Shown here in pieces: positions 51,853 to 60,541 of a stretch of DNA of 64,000 bases. Positions within the stretch are counted from its first letter, which is position 1, and the number at the start of each line of letters is the position of its first letter. Both the position numbers and the translations under genes were made by a program. The notes beneath the pieces are model-generated. The model did no database searches, was not told the origin of the DNA, and worked only from the letters and a program-made list of their open reading frames with translations. The stretch spans positions 105,824-169,823 of the forward strand of contig JAEDED010000001.1 in assembly GCA_016293495.1 (NCBI GenBank). The letters are read 5' to 3'. This stretch comes from Treponema sp. GTDB taxonomy: Bacteria > Spirochaetota > Spirochaetia > Treponematales > Treponemataceae.

Positions 51853-53778
51853 TTATTCTGCTTCCCTGCAGAACTGTTCAATTTCGTTGATGTAAAAATC
51901 AATTCCTGACTTCCAGAAATCTTTTTTAGTAATATCAAATCCTGCCTTGAAGCAAAGATCTTCGCAGCTCATGGAACCGGTGTCGGATAAAAGATTACAG
52001 TAAATGTCGACGAACGCTTTTCCTTCTTTTTTGTAGCGGGAATAAAGTCCTGCCGCAAACAGTTGTCCAAAAGCATATGGAAAGTTGTAGAAATCAAGGT
52101 CAACAGAATAATAATGAGATTTAACAGCCCACATGTATTCATGACGTTCGTCACTTAATCCGTCTCCGTAAGAGCGTTCCTGTGCGTCGGCCATCAGGCG
52201 GCAGAAGTCTTCGGAAGTGAGTTCGCCGTTCTGACGTTCCTCGAAAACTGAACGTTCAAAGTAGAAACGGCACAGAATGTCTACCAGAACCTGGCATGTG
52301 TCCTGAAGGTCAAGTTCAAGAATTTTGATCCGGTCTTCTTTTGAGGCAGTTTTAAGAATATCCTGTTTGACGATTGTTTCGGCAAAAGTGCTGGCTGTTT
52401 CTGCCAGTGTCATTGGATAATTTGCGTTTCGGTAATCTTTGTCTTTTATGCAGAAAAAGTGGAATGCATGACCAAGTTCGTGTGCCAGGGTGATGATGTC
52501 GCTGAAGGCACCTGTAAAATTTGAAAGAACACGGGATTCCTTCTGAACGTAAAAGTCCTGGCAGTAAGCGCCGCCGACTTTTCCGGGATGAACTCGGGCA
52601 TCAATCCAGTTTTTGTCGAAGGCATTCTTTGCAAAATCACCCATCACTGGTGAGAACGAAGTGAATTCTTTTACAATGTAGTCACGGGCTTCTACGAATG
52701 TCCAGTTCTTTGATAGTAACGATTCCTCTGAGGCGGCGCGGTTGTTGGTTGCCGATGGAGTGGTGGTATTACAACCAGTCTCGGTCTGGCCAGCAGTGTT
52801 GGTATTACCATCATTGGCGGTATTACCATCAAGTGGGGCGAACAGGTCGTAGAATGCCAGACCTTTTTCTTTACCGCAGTTTGTGCTGGCGGTGGTATTG
52901 TGATTTTTCAAGTATTCTGCTTTGGCTTTGAGGTATTTGCGCCATTGTGGGAGGCTTTCTTCGATTGCGGCGATGAGGGCATCCAGGGTTTCTTTTTTCA
53001 TGCGGGAACTTGAGAGGGCGCGGTCAATTGCTGAAGACCAGTTGCGGTCTTCGAGAAGGCTTGTGGTTTCGCCTTTGAGGTTATTTAAGCAGGCGCCGAA
53101 TGCAATTTCGTTCTGCTTTAAAAGGGCGATTTCTTTCTGCCATGATTGTTTTCTAAGATGCGGGTCTGGGGAATAGGCGTCGTTTCTCAGTTCGTTGAAA
53201 AGCTTTCCGGTTTCTGAATCTTTTATTGTTGAGATGAGCTGCTCGTGAAGGCGATCCCAGGCGCGCCCGCCGGTTTGTTGAAGTTTTGAGATTATTTTTT
53301 CAACTTCCGGGCTGAGAACGTGTGCGTCTTCTTCAATCATTTCGTTGATCGAAAATTCATATTTTTTGTATTCAGGATGGCGCGAGTAAAATTCCTCGAG
53401 CTGATTTTTATTCTGTGCAACTGTGTGACAGAATTTTGTAAGTTCGATTTCGTACTTGTCGGTAAGCGTTTCGACAGTGTTGAGGTTGTCCAAAAGTGCT
53501 TTGCTTGTCGTATCAATTGAGTAAATGGAATAGGAATAAGCCGCCAGTGTGTTTGCAAGCGGTCCGATTTTGTCGTCGATTTTAAAATAGTCTGCAATCC
53601 ATTCCACGATGTCTGTGCCGGAATCTTTGACTGTAAGTTTTTCGTTAAGTGAAGAAAGCTCGATAATTCCCTCTTCGAGTTCTTTGAGGGCGGCTTTGTA
53701 TTTGTCTGAAGTAATTGAAGGATAAATTGAATCTAAATTCCAGTTGGGAATGTTTACGTTTTCGTTGTTTTCGCTCAT
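51853..53778 (-). CDS. pepF: Oligoendopeptidase F (M3 family)
   Basis: 641 residues. Zinc site TLAHELGHAFHFFCIKD (HExGH) with the distal TLAETASTFAETI glutamate. It degrades small peptides in the cytosol. A low-complexity stretch of about 40 residues rich in Asn, Thr and Gly (after FYDLFAPL, about 318-352) interrupts a normally short loop. Upstream, a promoter and a terminator-like hairpin lie before the start, so the gene may have an attenuated leader or follow a separate small RNA. Confidence 0.93.
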   Translation of the reverse strand: MSENNENVNIPNWNLDSIYPSITSDKYKAALKELEEGIIELSSLNEKLTVKDSGTDIVEWIADYFKIDDKIGPLANTLAAYSYSIYSIDTTSKALLDNLNTVETLTDKYEIELTKFCHTVAQNKNQLEEFYSRHPEYKKYEFSINEMIEEDAHVLSPEVEKIISKLQQTGGRAWDRLHEQLISTIKDSETGKLFNELRNDAYSPDPHLRKQSWQKEIALLKQNEIAFGACLNNLKGETTSLLEDRNWSSAIDRALSSSRMKKETLDALIAAIEESLPQWRKYLKAKAEYLKNHNTTASTNCGKEKGLAFYDLFAPLDGNTANDGNTNTAGQTETGCNTTTPSATNNRAASEESLLSKNWTFVEARDYIVKEFTSFSPVMGDFAKNAFDKNWIDARVHPGKVGGAYCQDFYVQKESRVLSNFTGAFSDIITLAHELGHAFHFFCIKDKDYRNANYPMTLAETASTFAETIVKQDILKTASKEDRIKILELDLQDTCQVLVDILCRFYFERSVFEERQNGELTSEDFCRLMADAQERSYGDGLSDERHEYMWAVKSHYYSVDLDFYNFPYAFGQLFAAGLYSRYKKEGKAFVDIYCNLLSDTGSMSCEDLCFKAGFDITKKDFWKSGIDFYINEIEQFCREAE

Positions 53779-54203
53779 GGAATTAATATAGCAAAATAAA
53801 GGCGGAAGGTAAAATCTGGAGGCTGTGGAAATTCCCTTTAAACAAAAAAAACGCCCGGATTCAAAACTTAAATGGCGGGCGCTTTAAGAGATAATATCAA
53901 TTCAACTGGTTTATTCGAGAGAGCAATAGGAGGAAGGATAACTCTTCTCAAACTCTGCAATTGTCTGCTGCTGAGTGTAGAATATATTATATATTATTTG
54001 ATTTCAAGTACTTTTTGTGAAAAAATTTGATTTTTGTATGACTTTATTTACATTTTTCTAACTTTTATACGTTCTTTTGCGGTATTTCGCAAATGTTACG
54101 GTATATTGCAAAGGGAATTTACGATTATCCGAAAATTCCCTATAAAAAAAAAGAAAAATAGTGTATAAATTGAAAAAGATTCCGTAAAAAAAGCGAGGTT
54201 TTT
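53779..54203. other. pepF-mtnN intergenic region
   Basis: Besides the small-RNA candidate it contains GAAATTCCCTTTA (53828-53840), repeated at 54922-54934, and a hairpin GGGAATTT/AAATTCCC (about 54113-54141) followed by AT-rich DNA just upstream of mtnN. GCGAGG before the ATG at 54204 is the mtnN ribosome site. Nothing else is recognised. Confidence 0.4.
53844..53972 (-). ncRNA. Candidate small RNA or pepF leader
   Basis: On the minus strand TTGAAA (54002-54007), 17 bases, TATTCT (53979-53984) predicts a start near 53972. About 90 bases later CGCCCG/CGGGCG (53852-53881) and eight T form a terminator, 65 bases before the pepF start. The RNA carries TCCTTCCTCCT (53928-53938), complementary to ribosome binding sites. 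No start codon opens a frame in it. Either a free small RNA or an attenuator is possible. Confidence 0.45.
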
Positions 54204-54902
54204 ATGAAAATTGGAATTATTGGCGCAATGGAACGTGAAGTTAAGGAATTGTGCGCAAAGATTGAGAACTCTTCTGTGAAAAATGTTGCCGGTACAGATT
54301 TTTATTCCGGAAAATTGCACGGAAAAGAGGTTGTTATCGTTCAGTGCGGTGTTGGAAAAGTAAATTCCGCTTTGAGAGCTCAGATTTTAATTTCTGTTTT
54401 CGGCGTAACTCATCTTATTAATTCAGGAATTGCCGGTGCAATGGGCAAGGGTCTTGGAATTTTTGATTTTGTCGTTTCTGAAAAAGCTTGCTATCACGAT
54501 GTTGATGTAACTCCATTTGGTTATCCTGCTGGTCAGGTTCCTGGCCTTGATTTATATTTTGAAGCAGACAAGACAATGGTTGAAGTTGCAGTAAAAGCTT
54601 TTAATTCTTCTGATATTTCAAAGAAGCATAAGCTTGTAACTGGACTTGTTGCTTCAGGCGATCAATTTATTTCTGGTGGGGAAAGAAAAGCTTATATTAA
54701 GAATACATTCTCGCCTGACTGTGTAGAAATGGAAGGCGCTTCAATGGCACACGCTGCGGTTTCTAACAAAATTCCTTTTATTATTGTTCGCTGTATGTCT
54801 GACATGGCTGAAGACAATGTTGATTCTGTTTACCAGTTCAACGAAGACGAAGCGGCTCAGATCAGCGAAAGCTTTGTTGAAGCAATTATTGATAATCTGT
54901 AA
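54204..54902 (+). CDS. mtnN: MTA/SAH nucleosidase
   Basis: 232 residues. Family segments: KIGIIGAMEREVKELCAKIE (with catalytic Glu), CGVGKVNSALRAQILI, HLINSGIAGAMG, the substrate-binding VEMEGASMAHAA and VRCMSDMAED with catalytic Asp. It cleaves methylthioadenosine and S-adenosylhomocysteine, clearing the by-product of the methyltransferases. It stands alone. Confidence 0.95.
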   Translation: MKIGIIGAMEREVKELCAKIENSSVKNVAGTDFYSGKLHGKEVVIVQCGVGKVNSALRAQILISVFGVTHLINSGIAGAMGKGLGIFDFVVSEKACYHDVDVTPFGYPAGQVPGLDLYFEADKTMVEVAVKAFNSSDISKKHKLVTGLVASGDQFISGGERKAYIKNTFSPDCVEMEGASMAHAAVSNKIPFIIVRCMSDMAEDNVDSVYQFNEDEAAQISESFVEAIIDNL

Positions 54903-54994
54903 TTTTGGGGTAAACTTTAAAGAAATTCCCTTTATATTATTTTTCATTACCTGGAACTATAGAAACTAAATGTCTTTTCCAATAAAATAAAATT

Positions 54995-56731
54995 ATGGCA
55001 AAGACATTCGACGATAAAAAAATCATTTACACAATGAACGATGTAAGCCGCGCTTACGGAACAAAGGTCGTTCTTAAGAACATTGGCATCTCTTACTATT
55101 ACGGTGCAAAAATTGGTGTTATCGGTCCAAACGGTTCCGGTAAATCAAGTCTCTTTAAAATCCTTGCAGGAATCGATACAGACTTTACAGGCGAAACTTC
55201 TCTCGCACCTGGATACACAATCGGATATCTTGAACAGGAACCATATCTGGAACCTGGAAAAACAGTAATGGAAGTTGTAAAAGAAGGTGTTAAACCTATT
55301 ACAGACTTGCTTGCTGAATTTGATAAAGTTAACGAAGCATTTGGTGACCCTGATGCAGACTTTGACAAGCTCTGTGCTCGTCAGGCAGAAATTCAGGAAA
55401 AGCTCGATGCAGCTGATGCCTGGAACCTTGATTCAAATCTTGAACTTGCAATGGAGGCACTTCGCTGTCCACCATCAGAACAGGTTGTAGATGTTCTCTC
55501 TGGAGGTGAACGCCGTCGTGTGGCTCTCTGTCGCCTCCTTCTTCAGAAACCGGACATTCTTCTTCTTGACGAACCTACAAACCACCTTGATGCAGAAACA
55601 GTTGCATGGCTTGAAAAACACCTTCACGATTACGAAGGAACAGTAATCGCCATTACTCACGACCGCTACTTCCTTGATGACGTTGCAGGCTGGATTCTGG
55701 AACTTGATCGCGGTGAAGGTTATCCATTTAAGGGTAACTACTCATCATGGCTGGAACAGAAAAATCAGCGCATGGCACTTGAAAATAAACACGAGTCAGA
55801 ACGCCAGAAAGAAATCCAGCGGGAGTTGGAATGGATTCACATGGGTGCAAAAGGTCGTCAGGCTAAACACAAAGAACATATTACAAAGTACAATGAACTT
55901 ATGGCTCAGGGCTCAAAAGTTCAGCTTAAAGATACACAGATTTCTATTCCTGCTGGTCCTCGCTTGGGCGGTCAGGTAATCGACTTTGAAGGTGTTTCAA
56001 AATCATTTGGCGATAAGCTTTTGTTTGAAAACCTTGATGCTCATATTCCGGCTGGTGCCATTGTTGGTATTGTCGGACCAAACGGTGCAGGTAAAACAAC
56101 ATTGTTCAAGATGATTGTAGAAGCTGCAGGTCAGAACGGCGGTGAAAAACCTGATTCCGGTACAATCAAAGTTGGTCAGACTGTAAAACTGGTTTACGTT
56201 GATCAGATGCGTTCTGGCCTTGATGAAAACAAGACTGTTTATGAGACTCTCGGTGGGGGCGGTGACCTTGTTAAGCTTGGTGCTGTTGATGAAAAGGGTC
56301 ATGCTCTTGAAGGCGGTGTTCGTGAAGTTAATGCTCACGCATATTGTGGATGGTTCAACTTTGCAGGTCCAGACCAGAACAAAAAAGTAAGCGTTCTCTC
56401 TGGTGGTGAAAAGAACCGTCTTAACCTTGGTATGATGCTTAAAGAAAGCGGAAACGTTCTTCTTTTTGACGAACCTACAAACGACTTAGACGTTCAGACA
56501 GTGCGTGCGCTTGAAGAAGCTCTCGAAGACTTTGCCGGCTGTGCAATGGTTGTAAGCCATGACCGCTGGTTCCTTGATCGTATTTGTACTCACATTCTTG
56601 CATTTGAAAATAATTCAGAAGTTCGCTTCTTTGAAGGTAACTGGTCTGAATATGCTGCATGGAAGAAGGAACAGTTTGGTGAAGATGCTGGTGTTCCTAA
56701 ACGTACAGTTTATCGTAAAATGACAAGATAG
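54995..56731 (+). CDS. ettA: ABC-F protein EttA
   Basis: 578 residues, two ABC domains and no membrane part. First: GPNGSGKSSLFKILAG, LSGGERRRVALCRLLL, LLLDEPTNHLDAETV. Second: GPNGAGKTTLFKMIV, LSGGEKNRLNLGMML, LLFDEPTNDLDVQTV. The linker (about 245-325) is the tRNA-interaction motif. EttA acts at the ribosomal exit site and gates translation by energy state. Slightly longer than the E. coli form because of an insert after the second P-loop. Confidence 0.95.
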   Translation: MAKTFDDKKIIYTMNDVSRAYGTKVVLKNIGISYYYGAKIGVIGPNGSGKSSLFKILAGIDTDFTGETSLAPGYTIGYLEQEPYLEPGKTVMEVVKEGVKPITDLLAEFDKVNEAFGDPDADFDKLCARQAEIQEKLDAADAWNLDSNLELAMEALRCPPSEQVVDVLSGGERRRVALCRLLLQKPDILLLDEPTNHLDAETVAWLEKHLHDYEGTVIAITHDRYFLDDVAGWILELDRGEGYPFKGNYSSWLEQKNQRMALENKHESERQKEIQRELEWIHMGAKGRQAKHKEHITKYNELMAQGSKVQLKDTQISIPAGPRLGGQVIDFEGVSKSFGDKLLFENLDAHIPAGAIVGIVGPNGAGKTTLFKMIVEAAGQNGGEKPDSGTIKVGQTVKLVYVDQMRSGLDENKTVYETLGGGGDLVKLGAVDEKGHALEGGVREVNAHAYCGWFNFAGPDQNKKVSVLSGGEKNRLNLGMMLKESGNVLLFDEPTNDLDVQTVRALEEALEDFAGCAMVVSHDRWFLDRICTHILAFENNSEVRFFEGNWSEYAAWKKEQFGEDAGVPKRTVYRKMTR

Positions 56732-56753
56732 GTTTTTGAATAGAGCAGGATAT

Positions 56754-57857
56754 ATGAATAAATTGGTAAAATTAAGTGTCTTCTTTGTGTTATGTTTTTC
56801 TATTTTTGCTTTTTTCAGTTGCAGTAATGCTCAATACAATGGAAATAGCTGTACTGTCAGAATTGATATTCCTGCCGAAATTCCTGGAGAAGTTTTAACT
56901 CCAGAAGAATATGTATTTGATTTCGAATTAAAAAACTCAGGTGCTACGGTATATAAAACGGGTCACGCTGGTGAAACTGTTTATTTTTATGTAGCACCTG
57001 GAACTGTGTCGCTAAAATGCTCTGTCATATCTGTTTCAAACTCAAAAATCCTTTATTACGGAACAAAGAATACCAGTATAATTTTTGGTATGAATCCGGT
57101 AATTGATTTTGACCTTGTAAAGGTAAAAGACGACTCAGGTGATCCTTCTGATCCAGACCCTGACCCCGCGAGAAGTTCCGATTACAGTACAGCTAAAGTT
57201 GGCGATATTATTCTTTCTGATGGAACAATTTTAAAGAAGGATGCTACCTATGATTTTGATACAATGACTGCTGTTGCTATTATTGTCCGTGAACAGGGTG
57301 AAAAGCCTGCAATGGGTATGGGTATTAAAAATGCGAAGGCAGAAAGAGAAACAAATAGTTTTGGTAAAGAAATGAGTACAACTGTTTGCTGGTATGGCAG
57401 CAGTTATTCAGGTGGTATAGGAGATTATATACCAGCACTTAATGGCGCTATTGGAACAGGATATGTAGACGGTGAAGACTGTTATGATAAATTATTATCT
57501 GCAGTTAGCAATGATCCAAATACAATCAAAAACTATTATCACGCAATATATGGTGCAAGGGATTATGCAAACACATATAGCCTTACAGGAGATTTTGCCA
57601 CAGGCTGGTATCTTCCAACTGTAGATGAATGGAACACAGCAACAGAAAATATTGCAGAAATACGTTCAAGCCTTGAAAAAGTTGATGGAGACGGAATTGA
57701 AAAAGCTAGTAACAATGTGAATATGAAATACTGGACTTGTAATAATACTTCTGAAAACTATGCTACACAATTTGAACCTGCCACAGGAACTCCGACAGAT
57801 AATGCTGGCAGAACTGGGTCAGGCTACATCCGTGCATTCCGACTATTTAGAAATTAA
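56754..57857 (+). CDS. Lipoprotein with C-terminal DUF1566-like domain
   Basis: 367 residues from the ATG behind AGGA. Lipobox FAFFSCSN at about residue 20. An N-terminal beta domain (about 25-120) and a Pro/Asp spacer (DPSDPDPDPARSS) are followed by a domain (about 140-367) with GDFATGWYLPTVDEWNTATE and the end YIRAFRLFRN, a pattern of DUF1566/FGE-like C-type-lectin folds common in Fibrobacter and Treponema lipoproteins. Surface location is likely; function unknown. Confidence 0.75.
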   Translation: MNKLVKLSVFFVLCFSIFAFFSCSNAQYNGNSCTVRIDIPAEIPGEVLTPEEYVFDFELKNSGATVYKTGHAGETVYFYVAPGTVSLKCSVISVSNSKILYYGTKNTSIIFGMNPVIDFDLVKVKDDSGDPSDPDPDPARSSDYSTAKVGDIILSDGTILKKDATYDFDTMTAVAIIVREQGEKPAMGMGIKNAKAERETNSFGKEMSTTVCWYGSSYSGGIGDYIPALNGAIGTGYVDGEDCYDKLLSAVSNDPNTIKNYYHAIYGARDYANTYSLTGDFATGWYLPTVDEWNTATENIAEIRSSLEKVDGDGIEKASNNVNMKYWTCNNTSENYATQFEPATGTPTDNAGRTGSGYIRAFRLFRN

Positions 57858-57876
57858 CTTTAATTCATAAAATTAG

Positions 57877-57919
57877 AAAGCCTGACTGCTTTGATCACTT
57901 CAAAACTGGCAGGCTTTTT
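57877..57919 (+). terminator. Terminator of the lipoprotein gene
   Basis: AAAGCCTG (57877-57884) pairs with CAGGCTTT (57910-57917), followed by T. Confidence 0.75.
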
Positions 57920-57923
57920 AATA

Positions 57924-57967
57924 AAAAGGGGGGGACTTATGCTGGTCCGTATAAGTCCCCCCCTTTT
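57924..57967. repeat. Hairpin with conserved loop (copy 2)
   Basis: Outer stem AAAAGGGGGGG/CCCCCCCTTTT, inner stem ACTTAT/ATAAGT, loop GCTGGTCCGT. Inner stem and loop match copy 1 at 51807; the outer stem is completely different but still paired. Confidence 0.85.
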
Positions 57968-58197
57968 ATCTTTCTTGTAATGTAAATTCCTATTTAACCT
58001 TCATCTCAAATACACCGTCCCATCTTGTAGGACTTGCAGATACTTATCTACAAGGCAGATTTCTAAATCATGAATTTAATACCCATTGTATTAATCCTCC
58101 CATTTATTCAACTTTTTTTAGGTGAACGGAAAAGTTTTTATCCTGTTCAACTGCTTTTATAAAATTGTTAACTATAAATTTTTATTATCTTTACTGT
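57968..58197. other. Region upstream of intI
   Basis: No gene seen. A hairpin CTTGTAG/CTACAAG lies at 58024-58054. The ATG of intI at 58198 has no ribosome site; TTGTTA at 58166 and TATCTT at 58186 are at best a weak promoter. No LexA-type box was recognised. Confidence 0.35.
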
Positions 58198-59391
58198 ATG
58201 AAGATAATAATTAAACCTTATGATGACTCATTTGTAGCAGTCAGTTTTCCAGAAGGCTTTAATACAGACCTTCTGAATGCGGTTCGTAAGATTCCAAAAA
58301 GAATCTGGAATAATGACGAAAAGATATGGCTTGTTCCAAATACTCAGGAAACACTGGATCAATTGAAGATGAATGTGTACAACACGGGACTTTTTAATGT
58401 GAATGACGAAATTCCTGATGAAGAACAAACACCACTCTTGCCTGAAGATTCAACAAGGCGTATGCTTGAAATCCTGAAAGCCAAAAACTACAGTCAAAAA
58501 ACCTGTGAAGTATATAAAAAATGGGTTGAGGCTTTTCTCTTAAAATACAATCACAGGAATAATCTTGGACAGAAAGAAATCAATGATTTTCTGACAGAAC
58601 TTGCAGTAAAGAAACATGTAAGTCCTTCCACTCAGAATCAGGCACTGGCTTCCCTGCTATTCTATTTTAGATTCGTGAAAAACGAAAATCCTGTAGAACT
58701 TGCTTCTGTAATCCACGCAAAGAAAAAGGAAAGAATCCCCGTAGTTTTCAGCAGGCAGGAAGTAGTTTCGGTTATCAATAATCTGATAGGAAGCAAAAAG
58801 CTGGCCGCAGAATTGATGTACGGAACAGGAATGCGGCTTAATGAAGTGCTGGCTTTAAGAATCCTTGACGTGAATTTTGACATGAATGAAATCATAGTCC
58901 GCCACGGTAAAGGAGACAAAGACAGACATGTAATGCTTCCACAAAAGCTTGTTCCAAAAATCAAAGAACAGATAGAAGCTGTCAGAAAAATTCATCAGAA
59001 GGATCTGGAAGACGGCTGGGGAAAAGTTGCAATGCCAAATCAGCTGGATAAAAAATATCCGACGGCGGCCAAAGAGTTTAAATGGCAATGGCTGTTCCCT
59101 CAGGCAAACAGATGGAAAAACAAAGAAACAGGAGAAGAAGGCCGCTGGCATTTGGATGAATCCTTGCTGCAGAAAGCCGTAAAAAAGGCAGTTCTTGAAT
59201 CCGGAATAAATAAGAACGCCAGTTGTCACACCTTCCGACATTCCTTTGCAACACATCTTCTTGAAAACGGCTACGACATTAGAACCGTTCAGGAACTGCT
59301 TGGTCATTCAGATATCCGCACGACAATGATCTACACTCATGTTTTGAATAAAGGTGCCGGCGGAGTTATAAGCCCGTTGGACAGAATGTAA
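58198..59391 (+). CDS. intI: Integron integrase
   Basis: 397 residues from the ATG chosen (MKIIIKPYDDSF). Tyrosine recombinase: core-binding domain about 80-175, catalytic domain with GTGMRLNEVLAL (Arg), HTFRHSFATHLL (His, Arg), LGHSDIRTTMIYTHV (His, Tyr). Between them the segment WLFPQANRW plus RWHLDESLLQKAVKKA (about 295-335) corresponds to the extra helix that marks integron integrases. An additional N-terminal domain of about 75 residues (KRIWNNDEKIWLVP) makes it longer than the usual 320-340. It catalyses attI x attC recombination. Confidence 0.92.
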   Translation: MKIIIKPYDDSFVAVSFPEGFNTDLLNAVRKIPKRIWNNDEKIWLVPNTQETLDQLKMNVYNTGLFNVNDEIPDEEQTPLLPEDSTRRMLEILKAKNYSQKTCEVYKKWVEAFLLKYNHRNNLGQKEINDFLTELAVKKHVSPSTQNQALASLLFYFRFVKNENPVELASVIHAKKKERIPVVFSRQEVVSVINNLIGSKKLAAELMYGTGMRLNEVLALRILDVNFDMNEIIVRHGKGDKDRHVMLPQKLVPKIKEQIEAVRKIHQKDLEDGWGKVAMPNQLDKKYPTAAKEFKWQWLFPQANRWKNKETGEEGRWHLDESLLQKAVKKAVLESGINKNASCHTFRHSFATHLLENGYDIRTVQELLGHSDIRTTMIYTHVLNKGAGGVISPLDRM

Positions 59392-59398
59392 GATTAGA

Positions 59399-59514
59399 AG
59401 TATCCGTATAAAAACACGATGATTTATGATATAATTGAAGAAAGTAATTCGTTGTGTAGATTATACGGACAAAAAACAGTATAATAAATTTATACGGGAT
59501 ACGGAGAATATATG
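59399..59514 (+). promoter_or_regulatory. attI region and possible cassette promoters
   Basis: Three copies of TTATACGG lie between intI and the first cassette: minus at about 59404-59411, plus at 59461-59468 and 59490-59497. Two TATAAT boxes (59430-59435 and 59480-59485) could drive the cassettes, though neither has a clear -35. The first cassette junction is the G of GTTATGT (59514-59520). Confidence 0.6.
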
Positions 59515-59521
59515 TTATGTG

Positions 59522-59540
59522 GACGCCCGCACTGGGGCGC
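59522..59540 (+). repeat. Cassette-start hairpin 1
   Basis: Stem CGCCC/GGGCG, loop GCACTG. It begins two bases after the GTTATGT junction and is followed by AGGA and the ATG of the HNH gene. Confidence 0.8.
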
Positions 59541-59548
59541 AGGAATAA

Positions 59549-60442
59549 ATGGAATTTGAATTAAATGCTTATCATCGTGACATACCTAAAGAAGAATTAA
59601 TTTCTGATTTGAGAAGAGTTGCGAATGAATTAAAAACAGATTATGTTTCTCGTTCAGTTTATGAAAAATATGGGAAATTTTCTGCAACACCCTTTATTTC
59701 AAATTTCGGTACATGGATACTAACATTAAAAGAAGCAGGATTGCGAACAGATAGAAACAAAACTGAGTATAAAAAAATATCTGATACCGATTTATTGGAT
59801 AATGTAAAATATGTTGCTGAATATTTATCAAAAAATGCAATAACAACATCTGAATATAAAGAATATGGACTTTATTCAATTAGTATAATTTTAGATAGAT
59901 TTGGCTCTTGGGATAACACACTTAAAAAAGCAAACTTAGAAGAAACTGGTTTTATCAAGAAAATAGACACATATGATTTATTAAAAGAAATTGAACGATT
60001 ATGGATTTTACTTGGACGACAACCAACAACAACGGATTTAAAAAATGGTAATTCAAAATATTCCTTGAATTCTTTTACTAGAAGATTTGGTGGTTGGAGA
60101 AATGCATTGGAAGAATTCGTAAAATATATTAATTCCGAAGAAACAATTCAACCAAAAGAAGAAAAATCCGTAAAAATAGAAAAAGATACAAATGTTGAAA
60201 TAAAAAATGTAAAAATAAAAACTCGGCGCACTCCACGTGATATAAATAAAAGATTGAGATTTCAAGTATTAAAACGGGACAATTTTAAATGTGTTTGTTG
60301 TGGAAAATCTCCAGCGACAAATTCAAATGTAGAACTGCATGTTGATCATATCATTCCGTGGTCAAAAGGCGGTGAAACTGTAATAGAGAATTTACAAACT
60401 TTATGCTCTAAATGTAATTTAGGGAAAAGTAATATAATATAA
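59549..60442 (+). CDS. Cassette 1: HNH endonuclease with three N-terminal repeats
   Basis: 297 residues. Three repeats of about 55 residues (about 12-70, 75-130, 133-190) end in FGTWILTLKEAG, FGSWDNTLKKAN and FGGWRNALEEFV, the homing-endonuclease-associated repeat. After a Lys/Glu linker the HNH domain (about 235-297) has RDNFKCVCCGKSP, HVDHIIPWSKGGETVIENLQ and LCSKCNLGKSN with its four cysteines and catalytic His. A DNA nuclease is firm; homing or defence use is open. AGGA is 4 bases before the ATG. Confidence 0.9.
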   Translation: MEFELNAYHRDIPKEELISDLRRVANELKTDYVSRSVYEKYGKFSATPFISNFGTWILTLKEAGLRTDRNKTEYKKISDTDLLDNVKYVAEYLSKNAITTSEYKEYGLYSISIILDRFGSWDNTLKKANLEETGFIKKIDTYDLLKEIERLWILLGRQPTTTDLKNGNSKYSLNSFTRRFGGWRNALEEFVKYINSEETIQPKEEKSVKIEKDTNVEIKNVKIKTRRTPRDINKRLRFQVLKRDNFKCVCCGKSPATNSNVELHVDHIIPWSKGGETVIENLQTLCSKCNLGKSNII

Positions 60443-60445
60443 CTC

Positions 60446-60508
60446 ACATAACAAAGGTTCGTAGCCGACAGCGGGTCAAGCCCGCTGCGGTACAACCCGT
60501 TGTTATGT
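60446..60508 (+). repeat. attC site 1
   Basis: 63 bases from ACATAAC to GTTATGT, which are exact complements. The inner stem is CAGCGGG/CCCGCTG around loop TCAAG (60476-60480). Confidence 0.9.
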
Positions 60509-60509
60509 G

Positions 60510-60528
60510 GACGCCCGCACTGGGGCGC
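60510..60528 (+). repeat. Cassette-start hairpin 2
   Basis: CGCCC/GGGCG around GCACTG, identical to hairpin 1, in the leader of the cassette 2 gene. Confidence 0.8.
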
Positions 60529-60541
60529 TTTTGGAAAAGAT

